This document shows positions 13,300 to 24,956 of a stretch of DNA of 64,000 nt, in pieces. Each line of letters opens with the position of its first letter. Positions within the stretch are counted from its first letter, which is position 1. The translations under genes and the position numbers were made by a program. The stretch comes from Plasmopara viticola. Lineage: Eukaryota; Oomycota; Peronosporomycetes; Peronosporales; Peronosporaceae. Where the stretch lies: the NCBI GenBank assembly GCA_001695595.3, contig MBPM02000058.1, positions 186,001 to 250,000 of the forward strand. Direction: 5' to 3'. Below the pieces are notes generated by a model. It was given only the letters and a program-made list of their open reading frames with translations. It was not told the DNA's origin and made no database searches.

Positions 13300-14800
13300 T
13301 TCGCAAACACGATGTATGCGTGGAATAGAGACCTACAGTGCATCATCAAGAAGCTGAAAAAAGAAGATGGTGTGTCGAAGTACTCATTGCAGTTAAGTAT
13401 TTCGTATTACCAAACTGGCGAAGATGAAACGTCACGACTGTATATTCCGGACGACAAAGATCGGAAAAATCGCGTCATGTGTAAGAATCATGATTCTCTA
13501 TCGGCAGGCCATCCAGGATTCTACAAGACGTAACTGGCCGTGCGTCAAAGGCGCTGATAACTCTATGTCAACACATGCGAAATGCGTCAGCGCAACAAGG
13601 CTAGGCAGACTTAACCGCCAGAATCACTCCAGTCCTTCGATATTCCGAGGGGTAGATGGGTTGACATTTCGGGTTTCGTAGGGGCATATGGGTTGACATT
13701 TCGATTCATCGTGTCTTTACCGGAGACCAAAGGTAGTTCCAAGGCCGTCATGGTGATTGTTAATCGCTGAACAAAATAGGCGTGTTTATCGCTACCATGG
13801 CAATGGACGAAACTGCAGATATCGCAAAGGTCTTTTTGGAGAAACATATGAAGGACCATGGCATAGCAAAGACCATTGGGTCCGACCGAGGCATCAAATT
13901 CACATTCGAATTATGGCAAGTAGTCGTGTCTGCTGCTTGAACGCAACACAATTCGGCTTCGAGTTTTAGGCCGCAAACGGATGGACAACCGGCAAGAACT
14001 AATAGCTTTATTGGAGACTACCTCCGAGGCACAGCACAGAATGATCGGATTGAATTTTTGCATTCAGCCGAGATACCTTATAATCGACGCGTACACTTTA
14101 ATATTGCAATGTCACATTTCAATGCGGATCTAGGATATGTTTCTTATATGCCGGATGATGTGGCATCAGATCCAGAATTTCACATTTTGGAAAAATCAAC
14201 ACAAGAGTTCCTTCTATGTCAAGAAACGTTATTTAAGGTTGCGCGGGACCGAATGAGTGAAGCCCAAGAGCGCATGAAGTACTATTATGACAAAAAAGCC
14301 TTGTCCAAGACTTTCAAGTCGGCGGTATGGTGCTTTTGAACGGCGAGAATTTGGATGTCCGTCACAAGGGTGTTGCCCAGTCGAAGCAAATCGCGCCAAG
14401 ATATATTGGCCCATTCCCGATCGTGAAGAGAGTTCTGCGATATCCCTATGAATTAAAATTATCGAAGTGATTGAAGCTGCACCCAGTGTTTCACACTTCG
14501 ATATTGATGCCGAATCGCAAGTACACTAAGCGTCGGCAAAAGTAGGGTGAGATCATGTCGGTCGATGGCTCCGAGGGACAGAATTTGCATCCAGTTATCC
14601 ACAATACACTGTTAGAGCCACGCCACGTATTGGAAAAAATTGACTTAAGTCATGTTGGCCGATATTTGCGAGGGACAACTCATTGAAGACGTTATTGGAC
14701 ATTGTAAGTGCAAGAGAAACATACAATACAAAGTTTGGTGGCTTGGTGAAAGCAAGAAGGAGGCCACTTAGGAACCCGCGGAGAATCTAAAGCAAATTTT
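13300..14800 (+). pseudogene. Ty3/gypsy pol relic, copy A (integrase)
   Basis: Read in order on the plus strand with frameshifts, this is the end of a gypsy pol. At 13312-13533 a linker ends in the integrase HHCC zinc-finger region (NHDSLSAGHPGFYKT). At about 13690-13960 the catalytic core is degenerate, with traces of VMVIVNR and GSDRGIKFT, the latter covering a catalytic Asp. At about 13975-14040 there is a PQTDGQPARTNSF-like segment, followed at 14058-14339 by the core's C-terminal part. At about 14396-14460 lies the SH3-like domain (YIGPFPIVKRVL). Stops and frameshifts break every part. It shares sequence with copy B on the opposite strand. No LTRs were recognised. Confidence 0.8.
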
Positions 14801-15479
14801 CGGATCATTCTGCCTCTACTAAATATTCAAAAAAAGATTAGCCCTATCTCTCAAACCAGGCCTATTTTCTAAGGGGTATCATGTGACCCTCGTCATCGGC
14901 AGGATTGCTACAACGATATACAATTAGATATTCTCAAAATTTATGCGCATTAGTACGTCCATAGGATTGGGCGATTATACAATCTAGACCAGAAGAAAGC
15001 TCCAGATGTCTCATAAATATTGGATATCAAGAGACCTTATTGTGTAAAAAGCCAGATGGAGTAGTAGATGACTGGTAGCCATTAATTAGGCTGCATCAAG
15101 AAAAAAATCAGTAAGAGCTTCCCATTTAATACTTCTCATTTTTTAAAGTAATCAAAACTCTCTTTCCTTCACCAGCTGTACCCCGCTTGACCCAAAGCCT
15201 TGTCCGACGACCTTCCTTTGCGACTGTGTTGCGTTGATAGTAAGAAAAAGTTGAGAATTTTGTTTCTTTTGCCACGCGTTGCTTTTGACGGTAGATCATG
15301 CGTCGATAAATGAAAGCAAAAACATCGCGAGCTTAGCAAAAATGATAAGACTAGTGGCTCTCATTTCTGGGTAAGCGAGGCAGAAATATCTGGCTCCAAA
15401 GAGCTTAGAATACGCTCGCCTCGCACGCAAATTTTTTTAGGCAGGCGATGTGAACTCCTCGTTCTTCGAAAACTTCGTA
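14801..15479. other. Spacer between gypsy copies, possible RT scrap
   Basis: No gene is supported. At about 15007-15090 (+) a short frame reads LLCKKPDGVVDDW, which vaguely recalls the K-P-D-G segment of reverse transcriptases. It is too short to assign with confidence. Confidence 0.35.
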
Positions 15480-18280
15480 CATTCGGCGTCCTCCATATCA
15501 AAGCTTCTCTCACTCGAGCTAAAAGAAGCTAATATTGCAACATCAAAAATCAGCAATAGACCATGCAGGCCAGCACCAAATACATCTAATATATATTCGG
15601 GCAGATGCAATTTTGTTTGCTTTGCGGTGACCGTGTCAGGTTGGGCCTTTTTTCGACTTTTGTTCGCGCATGAAATTGGCGCACAATACGAGGAAATTAC
15701 AATTTTGATTCACGCCATTCCACAAAGCAATCTCGTCAACAATCTCAATTTACAGAAACCTCGCAAAACTTTCTCTACTATCAGAAATGGGCCAATATAC
15801 CTTGGCGCGAGTTCCTTCGACTGGACAAAAGCGTTTAACGGACTGCGAAATTGTTGATATCCAAATACACCATATCATCAGCTCGGAAGTCTTGGACAAG
15901 ATATGCTCTCGTGCTCTGCCTACCCTGTCTAACGCTGAGTAACGTTTATTGACGTAGTAAAGCTCTTGTGCAGATTTTTCCAACTTGTGATATTCTGGAT
16001 CAAATGCTACATCATTCGGTATTTAAGGAATATATTCTAGACTCCCTTCGATTCAATTGTAGAGTGTACGCGTCGATTGTCGGCTATCTCAGCCAAATGC
16101 AAAAAATTCCTTCCACTTCTTCTGTGGACTCCTTGGAGTGTTTATTATCGCCAATAAAATGGTTGGTTAATTTCGTTTGTTCATCTGTTTGTGGCCTTAT
16201 AGTCAAAGCCATATTTGTGTTGCGTTACCACACCAGACACGATTACTTGCCATAAATTATAAAAGAAACTGGTGTCTAAGTGTTACACGATGGTCTTTAG
16301 TATGCCATGATCCTACATATAAATTGTCGTGAAGACCCTACAATTTCTGCAATATCGTCCGTTGTCTTCGCAGCAATAAAGTTGGCCCTTTTTGTTAAGC
16401 GATCAGCAACCACCATGACAGCATTAGAGCCACTTAAGGTCTTTGACAAAGACACAATGAAGTCTATTCAAAAAATCGAACCATCTGCCTCTTGAAACCT
16501 TCAGAGATTGAACTTATCTTAATGTCTAGCCGCGCTGACCATTTTGCAGTCTTAGAATAGCACTGGATGTACTTTGTCCCTTTTGGCCATTTGTATTTTT
16601 GACGTACGGCCAGATAGGTCCAGAAAATTCCTGGGTGGAATGCCGATACAGAATCAAAGTTCTTACAGATGACGCAAATTTTTTAACATCTTCGTGCTCT
16701 GCCTGTTTGGTATTAGAAAATACCATCATGCATTGAGTACTTTGGCACATTATCTACTTCTTGAAGATGTCCTTTTGGTCTTTATTCCATCTTTGCGGAT
16801 TGGACAACTTTGTGCTTTTTGTGATTTTCGCCACGATCTCGCGGATCTTAGCCGCTTACAAGCTTACTCGAGCTGCTTTACCCTCTAATATCGGATTGCG
16901 TGACAGTACATCAGCCACGATGTTAATTTCACTGAGAATCCACTTAACAAAGGCTAAAATTCAGCAAACTCATTGCACCGTCGATCTACTCTGCGATTTG
17001 TAAACAGCTGCGTTGGGATCATCTCGATACTTTTGTGACTGCGAATGGCATATCGAGAAGATACAAACGGGATGCTTTTAACGCATGCATAATTGCAAGT
17101 ACCTCTTGCTCACGAGCAAGTAATTCGGTTCGGCCGGCTTAATTTTTCGACCAGTGAAAGCAATGGAATGCACTTGCTTCCTGTCCTCTTGAGACAAGAC
17201 TCCCCGATCGCAGCGTCGATCCGTTTACCAAATGATTTAAGATGTCTGGAAGACTCAAAATAGCAAGCGACGATTATGTTCGGTAAAGCAGCATGATTGA
17301 TCGTCCGAGAGCTCGATCGCTTCTTGAGAACATTTCTCACTTAATAGTCATAGATTGATTCTGCAAATCGCGCAAAGTCATTGTTGAACTCTTAAATATG
17401 AATTGAAGTGCCTAAGAAGCACTCCATTTGCCTCTTTGTCATGGGCGCAGGCCACTCTGCGATGATTTTAATCTTGTTGAGGTCCATTCGGATGTCTTTT
17501 AGTCCGGAAAATTCTCTCAAGCATGGAATATCATCTATGCAAAACTGAAAGTTCGATAGCTTGATGTTCTTCAAATTGTTGAAGGACAACTGTTGGTGGT
17601 CTGCGATATCCCTTTTAGTATACTCATAGTTACCGTCAAAGTAAATTCCCATTACGTCCCTTCATTCCTTGAATCTTGAAAGATGTTTTGCAAAAGCCGG
17701 TCAGCCGTACCTGAGCTTCGGCTTAGTCCCAAGGGAGTGATTAGATACTCAAAAGTTCATCTTTGAGTCGAAAAAACGGTGAATGGGATATCCGTATCAC
17801 CCAATTTATCTGATAGTAACACATGCACGAAAACCAATGCATAGCATCAAAAATAGCTTCTTTTTGCGGCGTCGGTATCGCTGGCACAATTCTCTTTATA
17901 AAACTGACGATGATCATGCACTATGCGCTAAGTTACAGGCTTTTTGACACATACGTTGGTGCCGAGAAGGCAAACGTACTTGATCCGATAATGCCTATTT
18001 GAAACATCACTAGGGTCCATTTTTGGATTGTTCTGCTTGTACAGGACATTAGCTCCATAGTGTGTACGGATTTCGGCTTAAGATCAGGCCTAAGACAAGT
18101 TTCATGGTCAATTCCTTTCCGCATTGGAGGTGTCTTGCTAGAGAGGTTTGCGCAAAATACTGTGTCCGCATACTTGCGTAGTGTTTCATACGCCGAATTG
18201 CCTTTAAGTGAGCACCATGCAAGATTCTTGAAGCACTTTGCCTTGTCATAGTCATGTAGGCTGATGACAAAGACCACTTT
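15480..18280 (-). pseudogene. Ty3/gypsy pol relic, copy B (RT-RNase H-integrase)
   Basis: Domains run in pol order on the minus strand, from high to low coordinates. At 18277-17933 is the N-terminal RT flank (LRKYADTVF... then IDHETCLRP). At 17652-17392 is the RT/RNase H connection (KIKIIAEWPAPMTKRQ, FLG). RNase H-like remains follow at about 17.3-16.8 kb. The zinc-finger region is at about 16.7-16.55 kb. At 16490-16300 the integrase core is well preserved in translation (VMVVADRLTKRANF). The SH3-like tail is at about 15812-15747. Many stops and frameshifts make it non-functional. Its tail matches copy A at 14396-14461 at about 76% over 66 nt, so both come from one family. No LTRs or gag were identified. 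Confidence 0.8.
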
Positions 18281-21200
18281 TAAGGACTTTGTTGAACAGA
18301 AATGTTCTCAAGAAACTGAAAAGAAGAAGTTAGCTGCGTCCTTCCTTGACGGCCATGGTGGCCTCGTTGCTAATAATGATTAATAATTTCGCGGCTCTAA
18401 TTTGTGCAAGCCTTGCGTTGTTCAGCAGCCCACCTGGCCGGACATATTTTGGGGATTTAGTTGAATTGCTGCGTGGTGTCCCGTGTTAATGCGATGATTC
18501 AAACGCCCAGTATATCAGTTGGTTTCTGTATTTGCTCCTGGAGCTGCATTATGTCGATGATGACATCCTAATTTCAAAAACAGGCATGACTTGTATTATG
18601 TAAAAAAGTAGGTATCTGCAAGGTTCTGTGCACTGTTGATATATGCCAAAAAACTTAAACTTGACCGCTCTGGAGGGGAAAAAAGTAAATGTAAATTGCC
18701 TACTGCACACTTAAGTGTTCGTGGTCCCGCAAAGATAAATGTGAGTTTTATTATATGATGTCGCATCGAGAAGTATTGCGGACCCATTATCGACTGTGAT
18801 CAATTAGAACCACTTTGATTGGTGTTTTAGAGAGACCAGAGGAAGTATGACTTAATTGTGTGGCTTTAACATCACGATCGCTGGATTTATTGGTGGAGCA
18901 AAGCCAAAGGGGCTAGTTGCTGGTAATAGGAGCCTTGACCGGCAGCGATATATCGGTGAGACCATTAGAAATATTAGTAGGAAATCGATCCGTGAGTATG
19001 TGACAATTGTGAAATCACGACTGTTCGAAATCGGTTTTTCAACGGCGCAAATCGAAAATGATGAAAGCCAGGATAGAGTCATAAAATGGTGCACGCAAGA
19101 TGTTTATGCCCGGATAGTAACGCTCTCTAATTTGCTTGAAAATATGATTGGCTCAGTAAGTGTGCAGAAAAAGCTTCATAAATAATAACTCCACGCATTT
19201 TGCTTCAAACACCTCAAGTCGTATTGAGTTGCCCGGATTCGCACGACACTGTTTGGGCAAGTCCTTTTCAAGCCATTTTTTTGCGTACGGCTCATCTGAA
19301 AGGAAGTTTGAGCAGGCAGTCAACCGGAATAGATTCTGCAAGTATCAAATGTTTTTTTTCTTTAATCGCAGGCAGAACGTCGTCTTTGAATCCTTTTGAG
19401 CGAGTAGCCGAAATTTTCTTGCATCGCTGGCTGTCAAACACGCTGGAAAAAGGATGTGCCTTAAATGCGTGCCACCAACTGTGGGTGGCAAAATTGTGCA
19501 AGCGGACTGAATTGGTCTGCGAGACACTGTGAGTGACTTAGGTTTATAGGTGGGATATACTGCGGGTAGCAAATCTCCGCAAGCGGGTAGCAAAACTCCG
19601 CAAGTGGGTAGCATAGGTCTGCACGACACAGTGAGTAACACAAGTCCACACATGGCCTATGCTAAGTGAGACGATAGCTCCAATTAAGACTTGTACGATC
19701 CGATATCTATCTTTTGGTGTCACTCACATCTTTGTAGCTGACAAAGAAACTTTACTCGCATGAATAATTTTAACAGTTCAACGAGTGGTCGTGTTACGAC
19801 ATGCGTCCTCCAATTGAAAAAAGTGCACGAGCAACTAAAAGTACTGAACATTGATGAGCTCAAAGCTTTTGAGCTTTCAAAAATACAGAAGACCGGAAAT
19901 GTTTGAAAAGTCGTGGCACTAGGATATTGTCTCCTTTTAAGGTTTATGTATAAATTTTATTTCTTCGAGAATGTCTTAGATCAGCCCACAGGTAGCGTTT
20001 GTTGTGCTAGGGCGTAGATATACTTAAAACTGCGAGAAGCTTTCTATCCTAAAAAATATTTAGATGTGATACACTATCAGAACGCCACCAAATGTAACAC
20101 AGTAAGCTAGTCGATCCCTCCTTCGTCGATAAGGCAAAGCTTGGTATTGTTCGGGTGTCGAAGTCTCCGCACTTGTGACCGACATTCTGTGTTGAGTAAC
20201 AAATGAAAAGTGGCGACAAGACCAAATATGTAATAAGTGGTGTAGTATCTGCGCAAATGCCTGCTCAAAGAAGAATCGTTCCTTTAAGCAACATGGTTGG
20301 GTGCAATTTGTATAATGCGCTGGATATGATATCCAGCTCCGAATTCGAGTATCAAAGCTAGCTCACACGGTAATTAAGGGGCTTAGTGGCATGCTATGGC
20401 GGCGGCTTATTATGTCACATCGTAGTTAAGCGTCCAAAGTTGTTGAGTATTCTGACTGCACAATTGATTCAGCCATGATGGGCTTTACCTCAGCCATTCT
20501 CAACGATTGTACATGTGAAGGGTTTCATTTGCTTTAAAATCGACGCAGCGGTCGCCTTATCGTCACTCAAAAAGCCCCTAGTCGACCGACTAAAGTTTTT
20601 TTGCTGCATAAACATCACGCATGTCTCCGAAACACTAGCTAATGCAATCCAAGCAGCTTCAGACTCTTCATAAATTTCGTTTCTTCTTTTTATTCGAGGT
20701 GCTTCCGATAAGAAGAAGGAACGAAAATTTATGCACCTACTGCTTTTGCACCGAGGAAGCGTCTTGTCGGCTTGACATACCTAACAAAAGAGTCATCTTT
20801 GCCGATGTGAACTATACTCGCGTTGATACTTGCAGCAAGCTTCGCATTGTACGTCAGACGTAGGTGCCAGAGCATTGCCAATGGAGGTACAAACACCTAC
20901 GCAGCGATCCTCTCGCTCTACGCTTTTGAATGATGGAAGCCACCATCATTTGCTCTATTGATTGGTCCATCAAGGAGTGTCAAAGTGGTAGGCATCGCAA
21001 CCTTTTAAAAGAGTGTTTCTTACAGAGACAAGTGACGTCGAGCATTTGCGACAAGCAGCATATTTACTCTATCAATCAAAGACAAATGGAAAAGCATATA
21101 GAGTATAGTAGACGTATGCTGACAACTTACTAATTAGTGCTTTTAAATGCCTTCGTTGTTTACCATCGCGAGCCACGACCATGATATAAGTGTCACGTTC

Positions 21201-21468
21201 CAACACGATAAGGATCGAGTGACTATCATCTCAACCAGGCTGAGAAGGATCTACATACAAGGTACGATGAAAGAGGCCGCAAACACTTTGGGAGTGTTCC
21301 CTGCAGCTCTTTGGACCGTAGACCACAAGAAGAAAAACTTCATCTATTCTGCGTAAGAAAAGGCTCAAATCCAACAAACTCGCCATTTCTGCAAAACTTT
21401 AAAGCACAAGAGTCTGACTAGTCGCACGCACTGACTCGTTTTCATCATCATCTCCCCTACGCCTTCAC
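18281..21468. other. AT-rich spacer before first gene island
   Basis: No supported gene. A 109-codon plus frame at 18856-19185 is charged and helical but unrecognised; it may be element debris. A tandem repeat region at 19500-19645 is listed separately. Fragments at 20.6-21.35 kb (for example VTFQHDKDRVTI) loosely resemble Copia-type polyprotein pieces but cannot be assigned. The last 100 bp should contain the promoter of the gene starting at 21469. Confidence 0.45.
19500..19645. repeat. 21-bp tandem repeats with flanking duplicated segment
   Basis: At 19562-19582 and 19583-19603 are two 21-nt units (GCGGGTAGCAAAnCTCCGCAA) that differ at one base. A third, diverged unit starts at 19604. On either side, the segments at about 19516-19539 and 19615-19638 (GGTCTGC then GACAC, GTGAGT) are also copies of each other. 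The repeat is in frame across the units on the minus strand (LCYPLAEFCYPLAEICYP), but no gene context supports expression. Confidence 0.75.
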
Positions 21469-22899
21469 ATGCCAGCACTGGCGCTGAATGACGTGTCCTC
21501 CGTCCACACCTTCCCGTCTACGACACCTACCGACGCAATGGACGACCATGGCGCAATGTTTCGCCCCGGATCGTCTGTGGCCATGCTCCGACCTCAGCGC
21601 TTGTCGGACCAAGTCGGTTACGTTTCGTGGTACGAAGAGACCCCGCCCAAGCGGCTGAGTTGCTGTCAACTCGTTCGCAGGGCCTTTGACTCGCTGCTGC
21701 TTCTTGGAGTTGCCACGAGCGTCGTGCTCGCTGCGTACGTGCCTGTGAACGTCGAGTTTAACGAACGGCAGGGCGGCGCGCTGCCGTACCTCTTTGCCGT
21801 GTTTGTGGCTCTAGCAGGCCACGAATTCTCGTGGCTTGCGTACCGAGTGCATTTAAAGCTCTATATGCCGCTCAAATTGCACGAAAAGCAGACATCGAGG
21901 GAATTGTATCGCCATATTATTGCCTACGTCGTGGACGAAGAGACCGTAGCGGTCACGGCACTGGCCGATAAAGTGTGTTGTCGCAGTAATATGCTGGCAG
22001 CGACGGTACTGTCGGTACTCGCTGCGGGCGTCTCGGTATTTCTGTGCACGTTACCGGCAAGCACCGGTATGCCCTTACTTTATGTCGGGGGAAGTACGTT
22101 TGTCGGGATGCTTTCGGCCGCATTGGCGCCCAATGTGTCGTCGGCGGTATGCGTGTTGATCCGGTACGGGTATTTCTTTCTGTCGTCTCTAAAGGTCATG
22201 GCACGCATTAATGTCGAGACCCAAGCCATGGAATCCAATGACAATGTTGACACTCCGAACGTTCTTCTCGCGCATCTCGCCGCGATCGCCGAGTCGTCTT
22301 CGTTGCTGCTACTCAGTGTGTGTCTATTGCTGATAGTGCGGGCTCTGACCGGCAAAGATGCCGTCGAATCGGCTTTGATGATCGTGTTGGATGTTGCTGG
22401 AATCCTCTACTTGAACGGCCCGGCGATCGTGCTTGGCCACTTTGAGCAAGCGACTCGCGTGCGCGAGAGCGGGGCATTGGCCGGTTTTTTCGTCATTGTG
22501 TGGAGTGCCGAACTCGGCGCGTTCGTGACGGTACAGTTTCTAAAGACCGTCCAGTTTCCGTGGGTACACCCGCTTTCAAAGCACGTGTCGTCACAACAAA
22601 ATGTCGAAAAAGTGCTCGGAGCGGTCACGTTTGCTGTCGGAGGGGCCTTTCTAGTGTCTCGGTACGTCGACTTTGACATGCCCATTACCTTTGTTGCACT
22701 GCTGAGTGCCGGGGCGGTCGTGTGCGCCCACATTGGCAAACTCTTTCTCGTGAGTCTGAAAAAGATTGCCCGACTTGCGTCCACGGGCTCGTATCTCCAA
22801 GTGGGTGGTGGCGTCTTAGACCGGCTCGATACGCTTCTCTACATGGTCCTCGTGTTTGCGCCCTTCTTTCAGCGTGCAGTCTACAACCAAGCTGCGTGA
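21469..22899 (+). CDS. CdsA-like polytopic membrane protein (CTP transferase family), 476 aa
   Basis: A single exon with about eight or more hydrophobic segments from residue 70 on. The C-terminus aligns without gaps to the phosphatidate cytidylyltransferase signature (K-R-x4-K-D-x-G-x3-P-G-H-G-G-x2-D-R-x-D). Here KK is at 431-432, G at 440, GG at 447-448 and DRLD at 451-454, followed by a final hydrophobic helix. CDP-diacylglycerol synthases use this motif to bind CTP and Mg2+ in phospholipid synthesis. The K-D pair is A-S (437-438) and the motif His is Gly (446), so activity is doubtful. The first 65 residues are soluble and non-conserved-looking. It is convergent with the MYND gene, 75 bp away. 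It could instead be a related non-catalytic membrane protein. Confidence 0.65.
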   Translation: MPALALNDVSSVHTFPSTTPTDAMDDHGAMFRPGSSVAMLRPQRLSDQVGYVSWYEETPPKRLSCCQLVRRAFDSLLLLGVATSVVLAAYVPVNVEFNERQGGALPYLFAVFVALAGHEFSWLAYRVHLKLYMPLKLHEKQTSRELYRHIIAYVVDEETVAVTALADKVCCRSNMLAATVLSVLAAGVSVFLCTLPASTGMPLLYVGGSTFVGMLSAALAPNVSSAVCVLIRYGYFFLSSLKVMARINVETQAMESNDNVDTPNVLLAHLAAIAESSSLLLLSVCLLLIVRALTGKDAVESALMIVLDVAGILYLNGPAIVLGHFEQATRVRESGALAGFFVIVWSAELGAFVTVQFLKTVQFPWVHPLSKHVSSQQNVEKVLGAVTFAVGGAFLVSRYVDFDMPITFVALLSAGAVVCAHIGKLFLVSLKKIARLASTGSYLQVGGGVLDRLDTLLYMVLVFAPFFQRAVYNQAA

Positions 22900-22974
22900 A
22901 GATCCATGTCAAGCAGGACAAGAGCTTATTTAACACTTAAAAGAGGTCGTTTTGGGGTACAATGGGAGACCGTG

Positions 22975-24837
22975 TTATATAACCACGCAGCCCTTTTCGT
23001 CTTTGTGAACGTCCGTCGCGTCAATCTCTTCATCACTGTCGTCGTTTGCATCCTCGTGCACTTGATCCTTTGCCTCCACGTCTCGACCTTGCTGCTTCGT
23101 GATCGCTTGGCGCAATCGCTCGACATCCTGCATCGTCAACACGGTACTGTTCCGAATGACGAGCTGATCGTCGACCCCGAGCGTTTTGCACTGGACTTCC
23201 AGCTTCTTTTGTTCGTGCGGACGCTCGTCTACGCCCAGTAATTCCTCAATCGTCTCTTGCATAAACAACGGGTGATTCCCCACGACTTCAATCTGCGCAT
23301 TCAATGCTCGTGTCAACCACGCGAGTTCCGTCACGTCCGGGACACTCGGGTCTCCTTTTCGAAACACGACTGCAGACGGGTACAATGCCTCCTCCTTGAC
23401 TGTCGCAATCGGTAGCGCATACTTTGTAATCTGATCCAAGTCATCGAACGGCACGGAAGTCAGCGGACCGTACAGAATGGACATTTCCTTGGCGCCCCAT
23501 GCAATCGTGTGGTCGCCCGTCGCCCGACCAGGAGGCGTGCAGCTGATTTTATGGTCTTTCCAATGCCCCCGTTGGCACTGGGCATCGCAGTAGAACGTGC
23601 ATTGGCAGCGGGTACACCGTTTCAGGTCCTGGTCGACCGTGGCCCGCTTGTCGCACTTGGCACATCGACGCAATGCCGGGTTTTCCATGAGGGCGAGCCG
23701 TTCTCCAGGTGGCAACACGCGCCGTTCGAGGTCAGCGCGCGTGTAAAACACGGCCAAGCCACGAATGTGTTCGCTGTCTTCGCCACTGCCCGTGTGGGTA
23801 CTAATCACCGACGAAAAGATCGTGCCGCGACCGACGTGGTGGTGGGCGTCAAAATGGACTTCGTCGTCCCCGACCGCGTCCACTTGAATGGCTTGGCGCT
23901 CTGCCAAGCGATGCCATGGCTCGAGGTTGGCATACTGGGCACACGCAGCGTAAAACGCACTCAATACTTCCAGTGTGACGCCAGCCCCCGAGATCAAACC
24001 AGGACGTTCGCTTACTTCAGCAACCGAAGCCAGGTCTTTCCGGATCAAGTGGTGCGACAATTCTCTAGTAGTTCATATCAGCAACGACAGTGTTAGCTAC
24101 TTGAGCGTGACAGATCAAGCACGGCACAGACGATCGTACTGGATATAGGCATCAATGCCCTCGGATTCCGAGAGGTACGAACACTCAATGCCAAGCGCTG
24201 CGTAGCTCTTGCGCAAGTGGCCCACGTACTGCTTGTCGGGAAACACAATCTTGTCGGGACGATGTTGCGGCGTGTGCGTGGGTGGATCGACCATTGCTTC
24301 GAGCGTCAAGAGCAAGATTGTCAAAGACGACGGGTACACTTCCGGGGGCTCGCAAATCTTTTTCGACACGACTTGACCGAGAGGGTACAGATTGTTGACG
24401 AGAATGCAGTAGGGGCGACACGGCACGGCGTCGTGTCCTGCGTCGGCCCCCGTGCTTGACGCCGACCAGACACGCAGCTGGCGCACGACGACTTGCCACA
24501 CTTCGAGCTGGTTCTGCTCGAGTTTGCGGTACCGCTCGACTTGCTGAGGTGTGAGCAGCATCTCGGTGCTAATGACAATATTGGCTACAGGATAGAAGGA
24601 TATGAGACGGTAGTACGAGGTTAAAGAGGGTGTACAGTGGCTCCAAACCATCGCCTTCTCCATCGAATTGCGTCGGTACACGAGGCAAATCGTCATTGTC
24701 AGAGTCGGACTCGTCCTGTACAGGCATACGCTGTATAGCAACTGGATCATGGAAGAGATGGCGGAGACGACGCGGCGTACCTGGAACTTGTGCCACTTCT
24801 CGTACTTCTTGGTCAAAAACTGCTCCCCCGACGCCAT
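22975..24837 (-). CDS. MYND zinc-finger protein, four-exon model, 554 aa
   Basis: Model: complement(join(22975..24062,24132..24584,24649..24715,24781..24837)), 1,665 nt with no internal stop. Introns are 65, 64 and 69 nt. The start is ATG 24837 (MASGEQFLTKKYEKWHKFQ). Exon 2 is acidic (DESDSDNDDLP). Exon 3 ends in a segment of the form RPDKIVFPDKQYV...ALGIEC, and exon 4 begins with an ERPGL/PWHRL region; both recall the DUF6930 type seen in plant and algal MYND proteins. The MYND finger is at about 326-367 (CAKC...CTRCQC...CDAQC...HWKDHKISC), a protein-interaction zinc fold. The C-terminus is acidic. The large exon has no ATG of its own before the MYND region and an in-frame stop upstream, which favours one gene over two. 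The donor of intron 2 (GTTTGG) is weak. Function unknown. CSN8 starts 119 bp away, divergently. Confidence 0.7.
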
Positions 24838-24956
24838 ACCTGTGCTTAAGGACACGAGTCTCTAAGAATTTAGAAATGATGGTGTGGCAAGAAACACTAA
24901 TCGGAAGATCCAGAATGCGCGGATGGAATGAATACATTATTGTTATTGTTTGCGTC

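Noticed and set aside
15007..15110. K-P-D-G reverse-transcriptase-like scrap
   Set aside because: Too short; no neighbouring RT motif in any frame. Mentioned only as spacer content.
18856..19185. 109-codon charged plus frame
   Set aside because: Starts without a clear context, matches no family by eye, and lies next to gypsy debris; not called as a gene.
22975..24060. MYND frame as a standalone gene starting at 24060
   Set aside because: The codon at 24060 is TTG, not ATG, and the next in-frame ATG would remove the whole N-terminal region; the spliced model explains it better.
23509..24096. 195-codon plus-strand frame opposite the MYND exon
   Set aside because: It is the complement of a well-supported zinc-finger coding exon and has no domain of its own.
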